Assembly (NCBI GenBank): GCA_037439425.1
Contig: JBBIWA010000020.1
Span: forward strand, 1 to 64,000
Origin: JBBIWA01 sp037439425
GTDB lineage: Bacteria; Acidobacteriota; Blastocatellia; RBC074
Direction of reading: 5' to 3'
Length of the DNA: 64,000 bases
In this document: piece after piece, positions 9,391 to 18,163 of the stretch
How the letters are laid out: every line of letters begins with the position of its first letter
Position numbering within the stretch: position 1 is the first letter of the stretch
The notes under the pieces: generated by a model
Told to the model about the DNA's origin: nothing
The model's database searches: none
What the model saw: the letters and a program-made list of their open reading frames with translations, nothing else
Made by a program: the position numbers and the translations under genes

Positions 9391-9500
9391 ATTGCGAATT
9401 TAAATCCGAAATTCGAAATCCGAAATTCGAAATCCGAAATCCGAAGCCAAAGGCGCGTGTGTGGTACACAGGAGTGATGCGTACAGCTATAGGTATCGCG

Positions 9501-9582
9501 CCGCGCCGCCTAATTAACTAGGCCCTGGACCGCTCCAGGCAGCTTCCGCGGTTCGGGGGTCGGGGAGCCTCCTGCTGGCTCC
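9501..9582 (+). repeat. Interspersed element R2, copy A (82 nt)
   Basis: This GC-rich block contains TAATTAACTAGGCCCTGGAC and ends with a GGAGCC/GGCTCC hairpin. It matches 19661-19742 base for base except for about seven positions counted by eye. It lies in the leader of the following hydrolase gene, ending 33 nt before its ATG. Confidence 0.85.
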
Positions 9583-9614
9583 AAGGAGATCCCGGCTGAG
9601 GGAGGAGAAAATCT

Positions 9615-10931
9615 ATGATCACTATCGAAAATTTCGCGCTCCATAAAGCACTTCTGCTAAGTGTGCTGCTACTTGCTATCACGGTAGTGCCGAACTCGCT
9701 TCCATCCTTTGCTATCTTTGCCCAGCGCGCCTCGGCTCCGCAAGCCGGAGAGGTCTATTATCCCGGCTCAGGGGAAGACTGGGAGCGGCGGAAGCCGCAG
9801 CAGGTGAGGATGGATGCTGAGCATCTCAATCAGGCTATCGCTTTCGCCATCGCGCATGAGACGAAAGCGCCGCGCAATCTGGAGCTGGCCCACTACCAGA
9901 GCTTTGGCCGTGAGCCTTTCGGCGAAGGGATCGGCCCATTTAAAGAGCGCGGCGAACCAACCGGAGTAATCCTGCGTCACGGTTATCTCGTCGCGGAATG
10001 GGGCGAGCCGCACCGCGTGGATATGACCTTTAGCGTCACGAAGAGCTTTCTTTCGACCACAGTCGGATTAGCCTACGACCGAGGATTGATTCGCAATCTG
10101 CAAGATCGGGTGCAGGACTATATGGCGCCTGTAGTCACAATCGAGCCCGATTTCAGAAAGAGCCACGCCGAGCGATTGGGCCAGTCTAAGTTGCTCCATC
10201 CCTTTGAGACCGAACACAACCGAAAGATCACCTGGGATCACTTGCTGCGGCAGACCAGCGACTGGGAAGGAACGCTCTGGGGCAAGCCTGAATGGGCCGA
10301 CCGCCCGAGCAACAATCCCGCTGAATGGCTCACCCGCAAGCGGCACGAACCCGGCACGGTTTACGAGTACAATGATGTTCGAGTGAACGTGCTGGCGTTG
10401 GCTGCACTCAATGTCTGGCGTCGCCCGCTGCCACAGGTGCTTAAAGAGCATGTCATGGATCCGATTGGCGCTTCACCGACCTGGCGCTGGTATGGTTACG
10501 ATAATTCCTGGGTGCTCATTGATGGTATGGCTATGCAATCGGTCAGTGGCGGCGGGCACTGGGGCGGCGGAATGTTCATCAGCGCTCGCGATATGGCACG
10601 CTTCGGCTATCTGACGCTTCGCCGGGGCCGCTGGAAAGACAGGCAAATCCTTTCCGAAGCATGGGTGCAGATGGCGTTGACGCCCACTTCGGTGCAACCC
10701 ACTTATGGTTTTATGAACTGGTTTCTCAACACCAACCGCCAGTTCATTCCGAGCGCGCCAGCTTCAGCCTTCGCGCACATGGGCAACGGGACCAATATGA
10801 TTTACGTGGATCCAGAGAATGATCTGGTGGTGGTCGCGCGCTGGATCGAACGCAGCGCCATTGATGGATTTATTCAACGGGTTCTCGCCTCGTTAATCAT
10901 ACCTGCGCCGAACGGGCAAAAGCAGGAGTGA
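9615..10931 (+). CDS. Exported serine hydrolase of the beta-lactamase (class C) fold
   Basis: The product is 438 residues with an N-terminal signal segment (LLLSVLLLAITVVPNSLPSF). The SxxK motif is SVTK near residue 143, the Tyr motif is YEYN near 255, and HMGNG late in the protein fits the third active-site element. These are the marks of the serine beta-lactamase, DD-peptidase and esterase group. Substrate cannot be told; such proteins are often esterases or peptidoglycan or D-amino acid peptide hydrolases. A strong site GGGAGGAG precedes the ATG. It lies alone downstream of the R1/R2 repeat. Confidence 0.85.
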   Translation: MITIENFALHKALLLSVLLLAITVVPNSLPSFAIFAQRASAPQAGEVYYPGSGEDWERRKPQQVRMDAEHLNQAIAFAIAHETKAPRNLELAHYQSFGREPFGEGIGPFKERGEPTGVILRHGYLVAEWGEPHRVDMTFSVTKSFLSTTVGLAYDRGLIRNLQDRVQDYMAPVVTIEPDFRKSHAERLGQSKLLHPFETEHNRKITWDHLLRQTSDWEGTLWGKPEWADRPSNNPAEWLTRKRHEPGTVYEYNDVRVNVLALAALNVWRRPLPQVLKEHVMDPIGASPTWRWYGYDNSWVLIDGMAMQSVSGGGHWGGGMFISARDMARFGYLTLRRGRWKDRQILSEAWVQMALTPTSVQPTYGFMNWFLNTNRQFIPSAPASAFAHMGNGTNMIYVDPENDLVVVARWIERSAIDGFIQRVLASLIIPAPNGQKQE

Positions 10932-11004
10932 GGATATCCAGCTCATCATCGAGATGCTTGATAACAGTCTCATCTAGGCTAGGATTCTCTCGTGAGGTTT
11001 GGCC

Positions 11005-11300
11005 ATGACGCTGACCGACCCGCTGGAATGAAGTTTCTTCAGGGGCCGCCGGTCTTTGCCGTCGAAGTCCGAAGCGAGAACGATTACGGCCAGGAAGCAG
11101 AGCGCAAGATAGCATAGAAGCGCAGAGACTACTTCGCAGCGGGCACACTGGTAGTGTTGTATGTAGATCTGTTGAGTGAAGATGTAATCAGAGTTTACCG
11201 TTACGACGATCCGGACCATCCAACTATTTACCGCCGTGGCGAGATGGCGGAAGCAGCAGCCTGCTGTCCCTGGCCGGAGGTTTCCGGCTGATGATTTGTT
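11005..11300 (+). pseudogene. Relic of a Uma2-family (DUF820) putative nuclease
   Basis: The plus strand can be read as KFLQGPPVFAVEVRSEND, then YGQEAERKIA, a TAG stop, KRRDYFAAGTLVV and YVDLLSEDVIRVYRYDD, which matches the C-terminal half of Uma2 proteins (core Glu-Val and the DYFxAG segment). A frameshift occurs near 11035, an in-frame stop near 11115 and another shift near 11265. The N-terminal part is missing. It is a decayed gene fragment. Confidence 0.6.
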
Positions 11301-11345
11301 CAAGTGATCTCAGAGTAGGCCCCCCGGATCGCCTCGCGCGCCATA

Positions 11346-12146
11346 TTAGCTTTGGCTTCCACCCAAACTCAACACCACTTCCGTTCCACGGCGCGCGCCG
11401 ATCCGCTCGGCTGCCGATCCACGCCACACTGCTACCTCCCAATAAGTGGCGCTGCCAAGGTAAGCAAACAATTCATCCGAGCCATCAGCTTGAGCGAAGT
11501 GAGTGGTAAAGCGCTTCACCAGGTGAGCGCCGACTTTCAATCGCGGCGAGCAGGCAGCGTGGTTCGGCTCTAGCTCGCGCGCGGTGAGATTGGTAATGCA
11601 ATTGCCGAAACGGTCAATGTGGATGATCTGGCCGATCACGTCTCCGCTGGCTGCGTCTACTACCGGCTGTGGCAGAGCGAAGCGAACGTAATCGTGGATC
11701 TCAGGGCCGACTGCCTCGGCGCTGAGTCCCAGCGAGAGCCAGGCAGCCAGCGGCGCAAAGACATCACGCCCGTGGAAGGTCGCGCTCACCAGCGGGCGAA
11801 AGAGTTCTTCTTGCACGGCATGGAAGACGTGTACTGGAGATTCACGTGCATAGATGTAACTGAAGATGCCATTATCTGGCCCAACGAAGAACTGGCCCCT
11901 AGCCTCAACCACAATGGGGCGACGAGCAGAACCAACGCCCGGATCCACTACCGCCAGATGGATAGTTTGTGGCGGGAAATTGTGATAGCAGGCTCCGAGC
12001 GTGAAGGCAGCGTACTCAATGTCCTGCGCAGGAACCTCGTGCGTGAGGTCTATGAGGCGAGCCTCGGGATTGATTGAGAGAATAACTCCTTTGACTGCGG
12101 GAACGAAATAATCAGCCGTACCGAAATCAGTCAACAGAGTGATCAT
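11346..12146 (-). CDS. S-adenosyl-L-methionine hydroxide adenosyltransferase family protein (DUF62)
   Basis: The 266-residue product has the family marks LLTDFGTADYFV at the start, VDPGVGS, GPDNGIFSYI, HGRDVFAP and HIDRFGNCITN. Family members hydrolyse SAM to adenosine and methionine; chlorinase and fluorinase relatives use halide. The sequence does not decide between substrates, and hydroxide is the default. The ATG at 12146 is chosen because homologues start at ITLLTDFG; the frame is open to 12206. No clear ribosome binding site is seen. It lies 70 nt downstream of a minus-strand exported protein. Confidence 0.88.
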   Translation of the reverse strand: MITLLTDFGTADYFVPAVKGVILSINPEARLIDLTHEVPAQDIEYAAFTLGACYHNFPPQTIHLAVVDPGVGSARRPIVVEARGQFFVGPDNGIFSYIYARESPVHVFHAVQEELFRPLVSATFHGRDVFAPLAAWLSLGLSAEAVGPEIHDYVRFALPQPVVDAASGDVIGQIIHIDRFGNCITNLTARELEPNHAACSPRLKVGAHLVKRFTTHFAQADGSDELFAYLGSATYWEVAVWRGSAAERIGARRGTEVVLSLGGSQS

Positions 12147-12216
12147 TGGGGGAGCGTATGGCAGGATGCGGATCGAAAGAGAAGCAGCTTCTCTTTCAAT
12201 CCGCAATCAGTAAGGA

Positions 12217-13218
12217 TTAGTTACGCGAACGAGAGCGATCCGGAGCGTTGGTGCGAATCAGCATCTCCGTGCCAGTATCCAGAACCAGGTCCTTGCCGCC
12301 TTGAATGAAGACCGAGCCAGCGCCAACAGTAGCGCCGATGATCGCACCAATGGCTGCCCCTTTGCCACCACCCGCGATGCCGCCGATGATGGCGCCCAAT
12401 GCACCGCCGCCTGCGCTGCGCACCACCGTATCTTTGGTTCGGCTTCCAGACTCGACATTGCCTTCTTCGTCAACGGTCTTGACCGTTTCGCTTTCGTAGA
12501 CCCGCTCGACCTGCGCGTCAAACCTGCCGCTGCGACCATCGCGCAGCGTGATGGTATCGAAGGCCAACGCCATCTCGGTCTTTCCGGTGGCCCGTCCTGA
12601 ACGACTCAATTTAGCGATGTAACCGGTAATGGTCGCTTCAGCATAATCGCTCGGCTCCAGCACCACGGCGGTGAAGCGGTCACCTTCGCGATTGGTCTTG
12701 GTGCTGATCGGTGAGGTGAGCCGGATTCTCATCTGCACCCCATCAGCGATATAGACCTCACTTCGATTCTTACCACTGCGCCTCTCCTCTACCGGGCGAG
12801 AACGATCCGACGGATCGCGCGAGCTGGCAACGAGCTGCCCCATGTTCCTGGGGATCGAGGTCGTATACGGTCGCCCGAAGTAACCATCGTTGTAGCCAAG
12901 TTCAAAACCGACCCGATAGGCATCCTGATATTCAGCCAGCGACCCCAGGCGCGACTCATAGGTGCGGTCGGCGCGGCGATAGTCTTCACTGCGCTCGAAG
13001 TCTCGAGCCCGGCGCTCAGTGAAATCATCGCGCCCTTGCGCGTACCCGTCTTCATAACCGGCGCGATAGCCGTGCTCGTAAGCATAGCGATATGATGCCG
13101 GATCGTTACTGCGCACCGCGGGCCGCGGGCGAGTCTGCGCCAGCAACGCAGAGTTAATCAGCAGTGACAGCAGCGTCACCGCTGCAATTAATCCCCTTCG
13201 GCAATGAATGCTCTTCAT
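12217..13218 (-). CDS. Exported glycine-zipper protein with YxxGY repeats
   Basis: The product is 333 residues. A signal peptide (GLIAAVTLLSLLINSALLAQ) is followed by two regions of aromatic repeats, YEHGYRAGYEDGYAQGRDD near 52 and FELGYNDGYFGRPY near 108. A beta-rich middle (GVQMRIRLTSPISTKTNREG) recalls the family of proteins that contain a glycine-zipper after a barrel-like domain. The C-terminus has a long glycine zipper (GGGALGAIIGGIAGGG, then AAIGAIIGATVGAGS), which usually inserts into membranes. Start at 13218 has AGGAGG six bases upstream. It is likely an outer-membrane or periplasmic protein of unknown role. Confidence 0.78.
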   Translation of the reverse strand: MKSIHCRRGLIAAVTLLSLLINSALLAQTRPRPAVRSNDPASYRYAYEHGYRAGYEDGYAQGRDDFTERRARDFERSEDYRRADRTYESRLGSLAEYQDAYRVGFELGYNDGYFGRPYTTSIPRNMGQLVASSRDPSDRSRPVEERRSGKNRSEVYIADGVQMRIRLTSPISTKTNREGDRFTAVVLEPSDYAEATITGYIAKLSRSGRATGKTEMALAFDTITLRDGRSGRFDAQVERVYESETVKTVDEEGNVESGSRTKDTVVRSAGGGALGAIIGGIAGGGKGAAIGAIIGATVGAGSVFIQGGKDLVLDTGTEMLIRTNAPDRSRSRN

Positions 13219-13402
13219 AATCTGCCTCCTCAAGTTTTCAACGGATCAAACTAGTTTGAAGAAAGGGGGTGTCTTTACTTCTACACCATCGCATTTCTCA
13301 AGACAAGGGTTTCAGGGCATCAGAGATACCTGGCTTCTCAGATGAGGTGAAGCAGGGGGCGGTTGCTTGACCGGGTGCCGCTACCAAATTATCACAGTCT
13401 AC

Positions 13403-13430
13403 TTGACAATCCTAGTCAGAGTTTTATGCT
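13403..13430 (+). promoter_or_regulatory. Candidate promoter for iscS
   Basis: TTGACA at 13403-13408 and TATGCT at 13425-13430 are 16 nt apart. A transcript starting near 13438 would exclude the upstream starts at 13363 and 13426, which supports the ATG at 13465. This is inferred from sequence alone. Confidence 0.4.
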
Positions 13431-13464
13431 TGAGGAGAGCAAAGGTTTGCATGCGAAGATTTCT

Positions 13465-14736
13465 ATGATGCATCAACACACCGAGCGCAAGCGCATCTAT
13501 CTGGACAACAGCGCCACAACGCGCGTGGATGATGAAGTGTTGCAGGCGATGCTGCCGTACTTCACTGAAATCTACGGCAATGCTTCGAGCACGCATCAGT
13601 GGGGGCAGCGCGCCAGGCAAGCCATCGAAGAAGCGCGCCAGCAGGTCGCGCGCTTACTCAATGCCAGCCCGCCAGAGATCACCTTCGTCTCCGGCGGAAC
13701 TGAAGCTGACAATCTGGCGATTAAAGGCATCGCTGAGGCCCACGCTGACCGTGGCCGTCACATCATTACTTCGCAGATTGAGCATCCAGCGGTGCTCACT
13801 ACCTGCGGCCAATTGGAGAAGGCCGGATGGCGTGTGACTTATCTACCTGTCTATCGCGAAGGAATTGTGCGGGTCGAGGATGTGCGCGCAGCCATAACTG
13901 ACGATACTGTGCTGATCACAATCATGCACGCCAACAATGAAATCGGCACACTACAACCGATCAGAGAAATTGCTGAAGTGGTCAAGCAGCGTCGTCAGGC
14001 CGGGCAACGCCACCTTTATCTGCACACCGACGCCGTGCAGTCCGTGGGGAAGGTGCCTGTAGATGTCAAAGAATTGGGAGTAGACCTGCTTTCGCTTTCC
14101 GGTCACAAGATTCATGGGCCGAAAGGGATCGGAGTACTGTTTGTGCGGCGTGGCGTCAGACTTCGCTCGCAGATGCATGGCGGCCATCACGAACGCGACC
14201 GGCGTGCGGGCACCGAAAGCGTCCCACTGATTGTCGGGCTGGGTAAAGCGGCCGAGCTGGCACGGCTGCATCTGACCGAGCGCATGCAACGTATGCGCGA
14301 GCTGCGTGATTATCTCGAAGCTGAGCTGCTGCGGCGCGTGCCCGACGTCGCTCGCAACGGAGCTGCCGAGCCGCGCCTACCTAACATTGCCAACTTCAGC
14401 TTTGAGCATGTCGAAGGCGAAGGCTTGCAAATCTCGCTTGACCTCAAAGGCATCGCGGTCTCGACTGGCTCCGCCTGCTCTTCAGGCTCGACCGAGCCAT
14501 CGCACGTGCTGCTGGCCATTGGGCTGCCGCGCGATAGCGGCCACGGTGCGCTGCGCTTCAGTCTGAGCAAGGACACGACTCGCGAAGAGATTGACTATGT
14601 CTTAGAGACGCTACCGCCGCTGGTCGAGAAGCTACGCCGCATCTCGCCGCTGGCCAGGCAAAAGCAGATACTGGGCCAGAGGGCTGTGCCCAGCGCGATT
14701 GAATCCCCAGTTGCTCCAGCACCTGCCAATGTATAG
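13465..14736 (+). CDS. iscS: Cysteine desulfurase (NifS/IscS type)
   Basis: This PLP enzyme takes sulfur from cysteine for iron-sulfur cluster assembly. The 423-residue form begins RIYLDNSATTRVD, then shows GGTEADNLAIKG, HTDAVQSVGK, LSLSGHKIHGPKG with the PLP lysine, and the mobile cysteine loop STGSACSSGS. The start is open: the frame extends to a TTG at 13363 and an ATG at 13426, but the homologous region begins shortly after 13465. The gene overlaps the next one by 8 nt, so translation is coupled to a scaffold protein, which fixes the role in Fe-S assembly. Confidence 0.93.
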   Translation: MMHQHTERKRIYLDNSATTRVDDEVLQAMLPYFTEIYGNASSTHQWGQRARQAIEEARQQVARLLNASPPEITFVSGGTEADNLAIKGIAEAHADRGRHIITSQIEHPAVLTTCGQLEKAGWRVTYLPVYREGIVRVEDVRAAITDDTVLITIMHANNEIGTLQPIREIAEVVKQRRQAGQRHLYLHTDAVQSVGKVPVDVKELGVDLLSLSGHKIHGPKGIGVLFVRRGVRLRSQMHGGHHERDRRAGTESVPLIVGLGKAAELARLHLTERMQRMRELRDYLEAELLRRVPDVARNGAAEPRLPNIANFSFEHVEGEGLQISLDLKGIAVSTGSACSSGSTEPSHVLLAIGLPRDSGHGALRFSLSKDTTREEIDYVLETLPPLVEKLRRISPLARQKQILGQRAVPSAIESPVAPAPANV

Positions 14737-15091
14737 CTCGCAAGTTCTCGATCATCTGGAAAACCCGCGCAACGTTGGCGAGCTAGCCGATGCTTCAGCC
14801 ATCGGCATCGCTACTAACCCGGTCTGCGGCGACCTGCTTCACCTTTACATTAAGATCACCGACGGCAAGATCGCTGCAGCCAGCTTCAAAGCTCATGGCT
14901 GTGTGCCCACGCTCGCCGCTTCTTCTGTGTTGACTGAAATGATCACCGGGCTGACGCTCGAAGCTGCTTGTGCGCTCGTTCCTCAAGATGTCACGCGCGC
15001 TCTGGGCACACTCCCACGCAATAAGCAACATTGCTCTGTGCTAGCCATTGATGCGCTACGTGCAGCCCTCGCCGAATATCAAGTGACGTGA
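14729..15091 (+). CDS. iscU: Iron-sulfur cluster scaffold, NifU N-terminal/IscU type
   Basis: The 120-residue product starts MYSSQVLDHLENPRNVGE, the standard start of IscU. The three cluster-binding cysteines lie in NPVCGD, AHGCVPT and KQHCSVLA. The second motif reads GCVPT rather than GCGxA, and the Asp of NPVCGD is kept. The ATG is inside the end of iscS (ATGTATAG overlap). No NifU C-terminal domain is present. It accepts sulfur from the desulfurase and builds 2Fe-2S or 4Fe-4S clusters; a customer could be the Fe-S protein GlcF encoded 1.5 kb downstream. Confidence 0.9.
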   Translation: MYSSQVLDHLENPRNVGELADASAIGIATNPVCGDLLHLYIKITDGKIAAASFKAHGCVPTLAASSVLTEMITGLTLEAACALVPQDVTRALGTLPRNKQHCSVLAIDALRAALAEYQVT

Positions 15092-15131
15092 TATAAAGCG
15101 CTAGTCAGCAATCGCTACCTAATCACCGATT

Positions 15132-15230
15132 CCTGGGAGCGCAGGCGTGCCTCGCCTTTAGGGAAAGGCTCATTGGAACTAATCAGCACCGTCACGCGAG
15201 GCGAGCACGCAGCAGGCGTGCACTCCCAGG
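15132..15230. repeat. Imperfect inverted repeat between iscU and glcE
   Basis: CCTGGGAGCGCAGGCGTGC at the left end and GCAGGCGTGCACTCCCAGG at the right end are near inverse complements, with CTCGCC and GGCGAG further in. The middle is about 45 nt. It looks like an interspersed palindromic repeat that may also end transcription of iscS-iscU. Confidence 0.65.
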
Positions 15231-15289
15231 CGTTGTGCTGCTTTTGAACTTTTATTAGTATCTGATTCAACTGGCAACTGGGTTGAGCT

Positions 15290-16639
15290 ATGGACACGCC
15301 CCGCGTAGAAGCTGCGGCTTTAAGAGATCACCCGCCTGAGAAGATTGCGCGCCGCCTTGGCGAATACTTCGGGCCGGACCGCGTCCTGCTGGCTATCGGC
15401 GATCGCTTTCGCATTGCGGATGAAAGCGCGCGGGTAGTAGCGTTGCCGCGTAACATCGAGGAGATGAGTCAGATGCTGCGCTTCGCCGCTACGGAGCGGA
15501 TGAGTGTGATTCCAGCTGGTGCCGGCACGTGGCTGGAGATGGGCAACCGGCCAAGGCGCGCTCATTTGATCATCTCTACTTCACAGATGAATCGCGTGCT
15601 TGAATACGAGCCAGCCGATTTGACGGCAACCATCGAAGCTGGCTGCACACTCGCTGAGTTCAATGCTCGCGCCGCTGGCCATCGCCAGTTTATTCCACTC
15701 GACCCGTTCGGAGACGAAAACGCGACACTTGGCGCGATTGTAGCAACGGCCAGTTATGGACCCTTGCGCTGCGGATATGGCACTCCGCGCGATTGGGTGA
15801 TCGGGATGCGCGTAGCACACGCCGATGGCCATTTGACCCAAGCCGGTGGCAAGGTAGTCAAGAACGTAGCGGGTTATGATCTGTGCAAGCTCTACACGGG
15901 CAGTTTCGGCACTCTGGGCATTATCGGCCAGATCAGCTTCAAGCTTCGTGCTCTGCCGCCAGACGAGCGCACTATTATTTTCTATTCCCAGCAATTGAAT
16001 GAGCTGTGCTTGCTGGCCGCGCGGATAATAGATTCTGATGTGCAGCCCGCTGCGCTCGAACTCTTCTCACCACACGCAGGCGAAGCAGGCGCCATAAGCG
16101 GTCAGGAACGTTTTGCGCTCGCGCTACGCTTCCTCAACGAAACTGAAACGATTGCTGCGCAACTGAGCGAAGCCGCGCGCCTCGCCGCCGGATTCAAGTT
16201 CGCCATCCTCGATGCTGATGAAGCAATTGAATTCTGGCGCGCTTATCGGGCCAGCGAAGTGGCGCCCGAATGGAGCTTGATTCTGCGTGTGAGCGTGCTG
16301 CCAGCCGATCTGGCCGCAATGATGGGCGGGATCGAAAGTTTGCTGCCCAAGGGCTCGTTGCGCGCCCACGCAGCTAATGGCATCATTCGCCTCCACGCGG
16401 AGGCCGAGCTGCTTGGCAATCTGAAAGCGCGCGAACGACCTAAGCGGTTGGTTGAGTTACGCCGGCAAGTGCAATCGCGCGGCGGTCAGATGGTCATTTT
16501 GCGCGCCCCTAATGAAATCATCTCGCAACTCGATGTCTGGGGCGATGTGGGACCGACGGCACACCTGATGCGCGCACTCAAAGAGAAGTTCGATCCTCAA
16601 CAACAGCTCAATCCCGGCCGCTTCGTAGTCGGGATCTGA
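15290..16639 (+). CDS. glcE: FAD-binding subunit of a glycolate oxidase-like complex
   Basis: The 449-residue product is an FAD-binding protein of the PCMH/vanillyl alcohol oxidase fold. IPAGAGTWLEMG and DPFGDENATLGAIVA form the pyrophosphate loop region, and GGKVVKNVAGYDLCKLYTG is typical of GlcE. The C-terminus ends DPQQQLNPGRFV as in the family. In glycolate oxidase GlcD, GlcE and GlcF pass electrons from 2-hydroxy acids to quinone; only E-like and F-like genes are here, 16 nt apart. No glcD is visible in this window, so the complex may be a two-subunit variant or use a remote GlcD. Start ATG at 15290. Confidence 0.85.
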   Translation: MDTPRVEAAALRDHPPEKIARRLGEYFGPDRVLLAIGDRFRIADESARVVALPRNIEEMSQMLRFAATERMSVIPAGAGTWLEMGNRPRRAHLIISTSQMNRVLEYEPADLTATIEAGCTLAEFNARAAGHRQFIPLDPFGDENATLGAIVATASYGPLRCGYGTPRDWVIGMRVAHADGHLTQAGGKVVKNVAGYDLCKLYTGSFGTLGIIGQISFKLRALPPDERTIIFYSQQLNELCLLAARIIDSDVQPAALELFSPHAGEAGAISGQERFALALRFLNETETIAAQLSEAARLAAGFKFAILDADEAIEFWRAYRASEVAPEWSLILRVSVLPADLAAMMGGIESLLPKGSLRAHAANGIIRLHAEAELLGNLKARERPKRLVELRRQVQSRGGQMVILRAPNEIISQLDVWGDVGPTAHLMRALKEKFDPQQQLNPGRFVVGI

Positions 16640-16655
16640 TCTCAGTCTTGATTGA

Positions 16656-18008
16656 ATGAGTACTCAAAGCACCTGGCTTCAAGGCGCACTCAACACGGAG
16701 ATAGACAAGCTGCTTGGCTGCATCCATTGCGGGCTGTGCTTACCAGCCTGTCCGACCTATCTGGAACTGGGTAATGAAAATGATAGCCCGCGCGGTCGGA
16801 TCTACCTGATGCGCGCCGTGGCTGAAGGGAGATTGGCGGCAAGCGCTGAAAGCTTTGCGCGCCACATTGATCTGTGCCTGGGTTGCCGCGCCTGCGAAAC
16901 AGCTTGCCCGGCAGGCGTGCAATATGGCTGGCTGCTGGAAGCGGCGCGCGAAGAGCTATTAGCACACCAATCAGGCTGGCGCAGGCAGTGGCAAAAGCAA
17001 TTGCTCAAACTCGCGCTCAAATATCTTTTCCCTTACCCGAAGCGGCTCAATTTCGTCTTCAGTCTGCTTCGCTGGCTGCGCAGCAGGAGCTTGTTCCAAC
17101 TCACCCTGAGCGAGGGATTGATCGGAGAGATTTCACCACGGGCGGAGTTCACGCTTTCACTGCTACTGGCCAGCGCGCCAGCTTATGTGTCTGAGCAGAG
17201 CGCGCCAGTACCTCTTTCTAACCCCGATCGAAACGGATTGCACACAGTCTCGCTCTTTACTGGCTGTGTGATGGAAGGGATGTTTGGGCATACCAATGCC
17301 GCCACCGCGCGGGTACTGGCGGCCAATGGGTGTCACCTTCTCCCGGTGGAAACGCAAGTTTGCTGCGGCGCACTGCATGCGCATGCGGGTGATATAGAGA
17401 CGGCGCGCGCACTCGCGCGCCAAAACATCAAAGCGTTCGAGCAGAGCATTCCGGCGGAGATGGCCGAAGCATCCCTGATTATCGTCAATGCGGCTGGCTG
17501 TGGAGCCATCCTTAAAGAGTACGGTCAATTGTTGAGAGATGACCCGGACTACGCCGAGCGAGCAGAGGCCTTCAGCGCGCGCGTCCGCGATGTGACCGAG
17601 TACCTGGCGCAAATCGGCGTGCGGAGCGGAGCGCCGCTGCCTGGGCGCGTGACTTACGATGCGCCCTGTCACCTTTATCACGCACAGCGCATCACTGCAG
17701 CCCCGCAACAAGTGCTGGCGGCGATTCCGGAACTCGATTACGTTCCGCTTGAGGGAATGACGGACTGCTGCGGTGGTGCGGGGATTTACAACCTGAGCGA
17801 GCCGGAGATGTCTGAGAGGCTGCTCAGCGACAAAATCGCCAAAGTCAAAGCTACTGGCGCGCAAGTTCTAGCTACGGCCAATCCCGGCTGCCAGATGCAA
17901 CTCGGCGCGGGCGCTCGTTTATTTGGAGCTGACTGCCGCGTGACGCACGTGGTGGAATTACTCGATGAATCGTATCGGCGCGCGGGTTTTTATCCCTCGG
18001 GTAGCTAA
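16656..18008 (+). CDS. glcF: Iron-sulfur subunit of a glycolate oxidase-like complex
   Basis: The 450-residue product has two ferredoxin-type 4Fe-4S motifs, CIHCGLCLPACPTY (from residue 22) and CLGCRACETACPAG, and two CCG domains (CCGALHAH and DCCGGAGIYN). This matches GlcF and heterodisulfide reductase D-type subunits that hand electrons to the quinone pool at the inner membrane. It directly follows the GlcE-like gene and is probably co-transcribed. The start at 16656 is the first ATG after the glcE stop. Confidence 0.9.
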   Translation: MSTQSTWLQGALNTEIDKLLGCIHCGLCLPACPTYLELGNENDSPRGRIYLMRAVAEGRLAASAESFARHIDLCLGCRACETACPAGVQYGWLLEAAREELLAHQSGWRRQWQKQLLKLALKYLFPYPKRLNFVFSLLRWLRSRSLFQLTLSEGLIGEISPRAEFTLSLLLASAPAYVSEQSAPVPLSNPDRNGLHTVSLFTGCVMEGMFGHTNAATARVLAANGCHLLPVETQVCCGALHAHAGDIETARALARQNIKAFEQSIPAEMAEASLIIVNAAGCGAILKEYGQLLRDDPDYAERAEAFSARVRDVTEYLAQIGVRSGAPLPGRVTYDAPCHLYHAQRITAAPQQVLAAIPELDYVPLEGMTDCCGGAGIYNLSEPEMSERLLSDKIAKVKATGAQVLATANPGCQMQLGAGARLFGADCRVTHVVELLDESYRRAGFYPSGS

Positions 18009-18163
18009 AAAGCTGGCTTAAACCGCCAGACCGAATGATCAAACTTTGTCATCTGTCAGAAATTGTTTCTTGACTTCAAGTGACCGGTTTGTCAGCATGC
18101 GGGCCAGTTAATCTGACCGGGATGGCCTCGCTCGGTTAAGCAGAGTCGAGGAGGAACTGTGCC

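Noticed and set aside
11619..12077. Plus-strand frame of 152 residues antisense to the DUF62 gene
   Set aside because: The minus strand shows clear DUF62 motifs, so this is its shadow.
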